A stretch of 64,000 nt of DNA, taken from Apricaphanius iberus. Its lineage: Eukaryota > Chordata > Actinopteri > Cyprinodontiformes > Aphaniidae. The DNA is taken from contig JAPXFQ010002153.1 of assembly GCA_028564705.1 (NCBI GenBank), positions 806,001 to 870,000 on the forward strand, in the 5' to 3' direction. A model generated the notes under the pieces. That model was not told the origin of the DNA. It ran no database searches and saw nothing but the letters and a program-made list of their open reading frames with translations. The first letter of the stretch is position 1. Each line of letters begins with the position of its first letter. This document shows, piece after piece, positions 56,309-64,000 of the stretch. Position numbers and translations under genes: made by a program.

Positions 56309-56705
56309 TTAATTCAATTCAATTTTATTTATATAGCGCCAGTTCACAACAATTGACATCTCAAGGCACTTTACAATAAAAGTAATTTCAATACGACTAT
56401 ACAAATATTCCAATCAGTTAAGTTTTCTATGTAAGGAATCCCAGCAGATTGCACTGAGTCATCGACATGAGGTTGTGCACGGATCATGCAGACTCCAACC
56501 ACAGCAATTCCTCAGCAATCCCTCATACTGAGCAATCATGTAGCAACAGTGGAGAGAAAAAAACTCCCCTTTGACAGGAAGAAACCTCTAGGCAGAAACT
56601 GGCTCAGTACAAGTCATCAGTCGTCTGCCACAACCGTCTGGGATTCTGAGAAGACAGAGGGAGCCAATGGAGAGAAACTAAAACAGGGGGAAAAAAGCCG
56701 CAAAA
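56309..56705 (-). mobile_element. LINE 3' end with internal deletion
   Basis: TTCAATTTTATTTATATAGC, then GCCAGTTCACAACAATTGAC, is the tail found at 29905. The 3' region follows to about 56640 and then jumps to GAGCCAATGGAGAGAAACTA, a block that lies about 0.8 kb further from the tail in the 29.9-kb copy. So the middle is deleted. Confidence 0.75.
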
Positions 56706-58024
56706 GAATTGCACAAGTGGCTTGTCCTAAATATGCTGGTGATTTACTAAGATTGCGTGAGTAATTCATATCAGAAAAAAATGGGGGAGGGGGTCGACAT
56801 ATGTATCAATTCTGTGGCTGTTACAGAATTAATTATAATTAGGCTAGAATGTTGTGAATTCTGTTTTTCGTTTGTCTGTAATAAATGTAAATGCTGTTCT
56901 CTGCTGCATGCACACATTGTATTGCAGGGGTAGACTGATAAAAACTGCAGCATGTCCAGAACTAGGTCACTAAAATGTCCTTATTCTACTAATGTTGTTG
57001 AAATGCATCGCACTTTATCATGGCCTCTATTAAATGTCAAGTTGCAGTAGAAAAAAAAATTATATTGAAAATATGTTATATGAAATGTCGGAATTTTGTT
57101 TTCAAAATGTCATATATAATGCCAATTATCATTGTGGTATTGTATATGATTACTACATTTTATTAATCGGACTCCATTAAGGGTAACCACTACGGGGGAA
57201 ACTAATAAGGAACCACAATGATCATAACTCATCGTGCGCTCAGTGCATCTTCATCAGGTGGAAACGTGATGACTAAAATCATCTTCTGCAACTAAGATAT
57301 GGAGTCGTCATAGCCTCTTTACAAATGCCTAATTTCAAAATGAATTATCCTTATAACCTAAAAGAACATAAAACATAAAAAAATACCAGTTTATATTAGA
57401 AGCTTTTCTCCATCTAATTTTTAACCGCCCAGTGGATATTTTGTGAAAAGTTTTTAGAAGATAACACTAATCAGCTGAATGGCAAATAATTGATTATATT
57501 ACTTGTTCGGTGACATCTCTCCTTAGCATTAAAAACATTTGATTTTGGGGCTAACCTTTAGTCAGGTGGATGCTAAATCAATACACGTCAACAACTAAAC
57601 TGTTATAGATTAAAATAAATGTTAGACTTTAAATTGTATTCAGGCACATCCATCTTTTGTCGTATACCATGTCTTGGATAAACTACAAACATTACCACTG
57701 TGGAAAAAACAATATACTCTTTTTATTAAATATTAAAAGGTGTGTGTCGGGTTTTGTGCTCTGGCTTTTTGTTGAATTTCAGTGTTTAGTGGTAAGGATT
57801 GGATATACAGAACAATCAGAAAGTTTTCACAGATCTTCAGCTTAGCAACACATTTGAGTGTTTATTGTCAACGATGAGCACCACACAATAAAAACAGCTT
57901 TTTATAAAGCTGTGCTTTTTGAAAAAATTCACAGTATTTCCCTTAGGTTTAAAGCTTTAGGTTAGAGAGGGGGCCAGGAGATGGAGATGAGCACATACCA
58001 TACAAAAACAAACCACAGTATTAG
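56706..58024. other. Unassigned AT-rich DNA
   Basis: No recognised exon or repeat. Confidence 0.4.
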
Positions 58025-58762
58025 TGTCACCCGGAATAGGAGCTGCCATTATTTGTCTTTTGTTGTGGCTCAATATTGCATGTATTTCATGTGGATTTGA
58101 CTTGTGTGTTTGTGGTTTATTTTAATTATGAACTCATATTAGCCACGGACTTATGGACAAAGGTGCGCAGCTCCGCCCTGTTGTGTTTTACCCCTTCTTC
58201 ATTAAAGCTTCCGGGTGGTGAACAATTAGGAGCCTCGATTATAAAAACAGGTGAAGGCTATCAGCAGGAGGGAATGCTCCTGGGATCTCTCGACCTGCAC
58301 CTAAGGACCGCTGCAGCGTGGAAGCAGCTTGGAAGCAGAGTGGCAGCCGCGACAGAGCAACAGAAAGCCTGATATCACGTTAAGCAAAGCGCACCGGGAC
58401 AGTGGATCAGAGGCGCAAGGAGCAGCTGATGTGAGGATATTGAGAGGCTTGTAATCGTGGATCAGAGGCGCCAGGTCATTGGACCAGTGGAACCGAAGGA
58501 CATCGGGAGCAGCTCGCACAACACACGAGCTGCCTGCCACATTGACTCAGCATGAGCTCGAGCACTCTCCCAGGAGGATCATGGACAGGGGCGGTATAGG
58601 ACTTTTAAGGACCGGGTGCCTCGCTCCCTCTTGGCTGGTTGGATGTATTTTTTTATTATTTTAAATAGAGAGACAATAAAACTCCTTTTTATTAGAATCA
58701 ACCTCTCTCTGTGTCTGTGTTGGTGTGGCCCGGGGCTCGTTTACAAATCCCTGCCTGTGACA
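58025..58762 (+). mobile_element. Candidate solo LTR
   Basis: 738 bp beginning TGTCACCC and ending CTGTGACA, the short inverted TG..CA ends of an LTR. TATAAAAA at 58240 and AATAAA at 58675-58680 are in the right order for U3-R-U5. It is GC-richer than its flanks. No internal retroelement genes or second LTR lie in the window. No matching target duplication is visible, so the assignment is tentative. Confidence 0.5.
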
Positions 58763-61065
58763 TAAAAAATAAATAAATTAGAACTGAAGATGAAATTATT
58801 AGTTTGCTTATTACAAAATTACATTGATTTTTTACAGTCATAGTTATGTTATCTATGTTATCGTTACTTCGGTTAGAAATATTGAGGTAAACTTCAAGTC
58901 TGTGCCAGCTGATTTGATTTTGCTCTTATATACCCCCAAAAAGGGTTTTACATATTTGGTATCTTTTTTCTGTATAACCTTAGCAATTTGGTTCTTTCAG
59001 TGTTTTACTTTCAATTACTTTGTTAACTTATTAGGCTAAAAAAAAACTGAAATCATCTTATTTGAATTCAACAGATAAACTCCTCAATTAAATATTTTGC
59101 AACTTAAACAACTAAACATATAAGAGCAAATATGATCAGAAGAAGATCCACTTTAAGTGTAATAACACTATAGGAAACTATATTTATATGAAAAGAAAAA
59201 GCTTTTATGAGGCATTTGTATCTAGTCAGGTGCCACTTTTGATAATACACTATATAACAAAGTATGTCCTGATAGAAACATTAGTAATATCATTTATATT
59301 AGTGGTTAGTTATTATTGGTGGAGTGTGTGTGTAATGTTTGACTTTCTGAATGGTTCTGCTACCTCACAGGGAAACTCTAAAGCAGCTATTTAATGACCA
59401 TTGGGTACTTAGTTATCTTTCTTACTATGGGCCTTTATGCAAGAAGACTTGGTTTATCTGAGTGGCAAGATTCATGAAAAATCCTTGTGGTTCTAGAAAC
59501 TCTTCAATTTTAAATACTTGAGACCACAGTATTTTTCAGGACATTTGACCTTTAACAAAAGGGCCTAACAGGGTCTATAGCCAATTCTTTTGACTTCATG
59601 ATTTGATTTTTGCTTTGATATGCACTGCCAACTGTACAGACAAGTGTGTCCCATTCCAAATCATGTTTAATCAACTCAATTTACCACAGTTAGACTAATG
59701 TGAGTTCCAGAAGCATCTCAGGGATGACTGGTTAAATCAGATGCACCTTAGCTTAATTTTGACTATCAGAGGGAAATGCGTGAATGTGAGAGTATTTCAA
59801 GGTGTTAATTTTAGATACAGATTAGTTTTAGCATAAGTATCTTTTTTTTAAAGAAAATGTTTTAAAAATCTCATGATTAACAAAAATATGGTGATATGCA
59901 TTTCTGCTATAACACAAATATATATTTTATACTCACAGCAGTCTCTATTGTCCTGTTTTGATGGAAGGTCCCTTTGACACAGATTAAATTGGATGGATGA
60001 AAAGATTCAGAAAATTATCCTTTTTTTCCAAATTTGAAGGGGTTAGAAACTGCTCTGATGGCAGAATCATATCTCTCCGCCTGTGTTCACACCTTAATTG
60101 TGTCACTGTTGGGAGATATCTAATTATAAGGCCCTTTTTCCTAGGATCCAAAGCATATTAGAGGGGGCAGCCTCATTATGAAGAGACATTGAGGATAAGC
60201 ATGACTGATCTTTGGAAGCCTTTGCAGTGGGACTGCTTTTGAGAGACATTTCTAGATTTAGAATTAAGCTGCTCGCTATCCTTTCAATTAGGGACCACAT
60301 AGTTTTCACATTAAGGAGTAAGTGCTCACTCCGCTGTGGTTGAGTCTCTTTTTAAATCTTGCATTCTTCTGTCAACTGCTTGCTGTTTTGCTTCGCCTGC
60401 TGTATCTAATTGTCATTCATCTTACAATCACATCAGTATGGTAAATTTTGCACTTCAGATAACTGTCAGTTTACCTTTTGCTGATGTTTAGTGGCTGTCA
60501 AGCCATCAATAATAATGGCTCCCTGTTACATTGAAGAAAAGAAAAGTCTTTTGGAAGCAGTCAGTGAATGACTGTTGCTTCATGATATGGATGCAAATTA
60601 ACTCAAACTCAAGTAAATGTAATTCTCCTGTGCATTTCCAGTATTATTTTTCAAAATTCTTACATCTTTGTTGTGTTGAAAAGTGGGGAAAAATATTGTA
60701 AAGCAATGACAGTATTAGTTGTAGTTTGGATAAGTTTAATAGCAATTCTTATTATGTTAATTTGCCTATTAATTTAAAACATATAAGTTACATTTGTTTA
60801 AAAAAAATCACTAACATGCTAAAATAAATGCAAGTTTCATTCTACTTTTACCATTCACTTATAAAATATGTATCCCCATTTTTCATTTTAAGTTTTTTTA
60901 GAAATAAAGTTCTTTACTTCAAAAATATAGATTAACAACATACATAGCTTACTGATATATTGAAAGTTGATATTTTTGTTACTTTTGACCACGTGGCTTA
61001 CAGCTAATGGAAAGCCCAAATGTAACTCAGAAGTACTTAAAATTATTTTTAAACAAAGGAATATT
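58763..61065. other. Unassigned AT-rich DNA
   Basis: No convincing exon, RNA gene or repeat in 2.3 kb. Confidence 0.4.
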
Positions 61066-61627
61066 ATGGAATTGCCTGCATCTTCTTCCTCCTGGCGTGT
61101 TTCCCGTTCTGTTGCAGGGCCTGCTTTTCTGCAAAGTCTTCTCCATTTGGCACAATCGAGGGCGTCGTCCAGGTGCGCTTCGATCTTCTTAACGTTGTCT
61201 TTGATTCGTCCATCCATCGCTGTTTTGGTCTTCCTCTCGGTCGACGGCCTTGTGGGCTGAGTCGTAGCCCTGTTCCTGCTACCGAATTCTCATCACTTCT
61301 GACTACGTGTCCGTACCACCGTAGTCTCACTTCTTGCATCTTCTCCGTGATCGCCGCAATGCCTAGTCGCTTCCGAACATCGGTGTTCACGACGTGGTCC
61401 CATCGTGTCAGGTCACGGCACCATCGCAGCATCCGCAATACCATCATGTGAAGGGCCTGCTGATGTTTTGAAGTGGCTGGCCAGCATTCTGATCCATAAA
61501 GGGCCATGAGACGTACGACACTTTTGTAAATCTTCGACTTGAGGCGATCAGGCATTCGTCGGTCACACAGGATCCCAGTGACTTGGTGCCACTTCATCCA
61601 GGCCGCATTGATCCTGGGGGGTGCCAA
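61064..61627 (-). pseudogene. RTE-like LINE protein, C-terminal part
   Basis: A 187-codon open frame covering the thumb and C-terminal domain of the LINE protein: RLKSKIYKSVVRLMALYGSE, then NTDVRKRLGIAAITEKMQE and RRPRGRPKQRWMD, ending in a basic tail. In complete relatives this follows the YADD palm region, which is deleted here. It joins an upstream fragment in another frame near 61620. It cannot make an active reverse transcriptase. Confidence 0.8.
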
Positions 61628-62205
61628 TTGAGGTCGTGGGGGACTTGGTCAAACGCCTTTTCCAAGTCGAGGAAGGCCATGTGGATGGTCTTGGTCTTCT
61701 CTTGGTTCTTCTCCAAAAGTAGGCGGGCAGCATGGATGGCGTCTGCCATGCCACACCCCCTGACGAAGCCACATTGGTTGGGCGTTATGTTGATGATTTC
61801 TCGCAGAGTGGCATCAATGATTCGTTCAAATATCTTCATGGTGTGGCAGAGCAACCGGATGGGGTGGTAGTTGGAGCACTCAGCTGTGTCAGCTTTGCCT
61901 TTCCATATGGGCACCGTGGTGCTGGTTGACCAGGCGGCTGGGACGGCCCCATCACCAACAGGTGGCACCACGGTGGTCGAGTAGCTTCCAGACTTCAGCT
62001 GGGATGTCGTTGGGTCCATTTGATATGCCATTTTTCACTTTTTTGACGGCGGCTTCTGCTTCCTTGATGGTGATTGGGGGGACGAGTCCTGGGACTTCGA
62101 CCGGAACGTCACACTGCCTGACGTCGCAGACCCTCACCATTGGCCAACTTCCAGAGGTCATTGTTTCCAGCCGGCACCGCGTGGAGGTGGTGATTTTGCC
62201 AGCCT
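61078..62205 (-). mobile_element. RTE-like LINE, internally deleted
   Basis: The minus frame reads IKEAEAAVKKVKNGISNGPN, DIPAEVWKLL, then SNYHPIRLLCHTMKIFERI, TPNQCGFVRGCGMADAIHAA and AFLDLEKAFDQVPHDL to about 61625. It then jumps to KWHQVTGILCDRRMPDRL, SVVRLMALYGSECWPATSKH, MLRWCRDLTRWDHVVN and RLRWYGHVVRSDEN. The YADD catalytic segment between these parts is missing. ATGGAATTGCCT (61066-61077) and ATGGGATTGCCT (62206-62217) flank it. CpG content is well above the surroundings. The RTE assignment is from protein motifs only. Confidence 0.85.
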
Positions 62206-62217
62206 ATGGGATTGCCT

Positions 62218-62559
62218 AATTTGACTGTTGTTTAGCTGACACTCAATGAGACCCTAAATACAAAGCTAATACTAAAGAAGCTGACCTTTCAGAGTGCAGT
62301 ATTCAAGCCTATTTTTGTAATTTTGAGTGGAAGGAAAAAATTGTGGTCAAACCAAAGACAAACAACAGGTATCACTGCAGTGTTGATATGATTGTAAAGC
62401 AAAGTATATTTAGGAGTTCAAGGGGAGATTTCAAAGGCATGAACTGTGGCTGGTGAGTCAAGAGTCACAAAACTCATAATTATCGAAAAAATGGGCTACA
62501 ACTGTCTTGTGTTAAGTTACTCCTGGCCTGGTGACAAAATCAAAAGCTTATCAAACAAC
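62218..62559. other. Unassigned DNA
   Basis: No recognised feature; may contain further decayed Tc1 sequence upstream of 62560. Confidence 0.35.
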
Positions 62560-62950
62560 TGACTGTTGCTCCGTGGTTTAATGTCTCTTTTCAAAAGGAA
62601 AGAACATTTTGTATTCCATTTGGAAATTGATGTCCCAGCATCTAAAGGAAGACTGGAGACAAACAGAGTACAAGTTTCTTTTGTTGCGAGTGATGTGTTT
62701 TTCCACAGTTAGTGATGATTTGGGGAAATACGTCATATGGTGGTGTTGGTCCACAAGGTTTTGCCAAGTCCAGAGTCAGTGCAGCTGTTACTGAGAAATT
62801 TTGGAGCACTTAATATTTTACTTTGGTGGCAAGCTTAATGAAGATGCTGATATAATTTTGCAGAAGGAGTTGGTACCTAACATTGCTGCCAAAAGTAACG
62901 ATAACTACTTTAATGATATTACTGTGGTTGATTTTGAGGTATTCACAAGA
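62560..62950 (+). pseudogene. Tc1-like transposase fragment, heavily decayed
   Basis: Across shifting frames the sequence reads RTFCIPFGN, then VMIWGNTSYGGVGPQGFAKS and RVSAAVTEKFWST, then EDADIILQKELVPNIAAKSN and YFNDITVVDF. These align in order with residues 151-262 of the intact transposase at 34373. The first catalytic Asp region (FQKER) and the second Asp (QKEL) are both lost. No terminal repeats were found. Confidence 0.75.
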
Positions 62951-64000
62951 TAGACACCAGACTCAACACTGTAGACATACATTCTTTTCTGACTTAATTT
63001 ACCGTATTAACAGTTGACAGGTACAATTTTTATACCCAGCAGTTGGATGTCTTGTTTTAAATAGGGCATTACGCTTAAATTTTTATTTTTAATTCAACTT
63101 TATTAACCCCTTGTTATTAGAGTCATACAATAAACAGAGTAAACTGATTATATGAAACAGGATATATCAAGGATATAAAACAGAGATATCCAAAGTTTTT
63201 GCTACTAGGGCCAAAATCATCAAGTTGAAATTGCCAATGGGCAGCAAAAATAAGTTTTTTTTTATGTACATTGTTATTTTTTACCTGCTTAATAATAAAT
63301 TAAACAGTTTATTACTTAATAAAACACAAAGTAGGAATTCTTGTAGAAAGGGGATTTTTTTTAAGGATTGTAGATTCAAAACATATGGCTTTTAAGGTTT
63401 GCCTTGAAAGAAATCATTTTAAAATAGTTTCCAAATATTTCAGAGGGGCTAAAAATTCAATTTTTCTTTCACTCAGCAAAAATGAACCGGGTTTGGGTCA
63501 GTCAACCTTAGAAAATCTGTTATTTTTAACTATGTTGTGTTATCTCTATGTTTGCTTTTGCTTTACGTGTCTACACAATGAAATTTAAAGAAAAGCAAAA
63601 CATTCTGAATATTAAAAGATGAATAATTTGTTTTGTACCTTGAATCATTTTCTATTCCTTTTTTCGACAAAGATTATATACCTTATAAAAGAAAGTCTCC
63701 ATTTAAATAAATCATGTGTGTTGTGCTGCAAACTGCAAAAAGTCACAACCGTGTATAAAACACCTGCAGGCGAAGTCTGTAGCTGATTTGGATATCGGGA
63801 ACGTTTTTAGACCAAAAGTTCAAATTGACTACAGCAGCTGTGATTAATCAGATAATGCTTGAGCTCTGTAAATCCTATTTTAAAAGTAAACATGAATGGT
63901 AACCAGTTAATGTTACATAGGTGGTAACATGGGAAGAATATAAAATAACTAGAAAATTTCAGGAAATTTCAAAAGGGCCTGCAACGGTGTGCTTAATGAT
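62951..64000. other. Unassigned AT-rich DNA
   Basis: No recognised exon or repeat to the end of the window. Confidence 0.4.

Overview
The window looks like an AT-rich, transposon-dense stretch of a ray-finned (teleost) fish genome. This rests on one compact intron-containing gene of an ARID type that I associate with fish, on several Tc1-like DNA transposons with IR/DR ends, on hAT elements and MITEs with 8-bp target duplications, on fish L2/CR1-type, L1-type and RTE-like LINE remains, on tRNA-derived SINEs, and on long (TA)n and (CA)n microsatellites. There is no bacterial gene organisation and no CRISPR array.

Region by region. 0-3.2 kb holds old LINE/SINE debris and microsatellites. 3.2-6.9 kb holds the one convincing host gene, on the minus strand: an ARID-domain transcription factor (ARID5/ARID6 group). 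Its five coding exons join in frame to 590 codons, and there is a possible untranslated first exon at about 6.8 kb. 7-12.2 kb is mostly unassigned AT-rich DNA with a minisatellite and two small retroelement pieces. 12.3-13.8 kb is a complete but inactivated Tc1-like element. 14-22 kb contains LINE 3' ends, hAT fragments, tRNA-like repeats and a TTAA-bounded unit carrying a P2X7-tail-like exon. 23.4-24.6 kb is a GC-rich decayed coding sequence with an internal duplication. 29.0-32.1 kb is a hAT element with exact 8-bp target duplications, itself carrying a nested LINE. 34.1-35.7 kb is a full-length Tc1-like transposon with an uninterrupted 334-aa DD34E transposase, the only apparently intact mobile gene here.

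36-50 kb is the least ordinary part. A recurrent 14-bp motif occurs on both sides of the intact Tc1 element. There is a phase-1 signal-peptide-like exon, a small hAT element, a tandem array of about 179 bp ending next to a perfect 18-bp hairpin, a 46-bp near-palindrome, and a 0.53-kb direct duplication 7.7 kb apart. Each duplicate carries a splice-acceptor-like tract, the same 17-residue terminal reading frame and a poly(A) signal, so they may be relics of a duplicated gene.

53-57 kb is a nested stack: an L1-type LINE interrupted by an L2-type LINE and by an internally deleted Tc1 element, next to a deleted LINE 3' end. 58.0-58.8 kb resembles a solo LTR. 61.1-62.2 kb is an RTE-like LINE with its catalytic region deleted, between near-identical 12-bp flanks. 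62.6-62.9 kb is a dead Tc1 transposase.

Apart from the ARID gene and the Tc1 transposase, no open reading frame here can be defended as an intact protein gene. Boundaries of old repeats are approximate, and family names come from recognised protein and terminal motifs, not from database searches.
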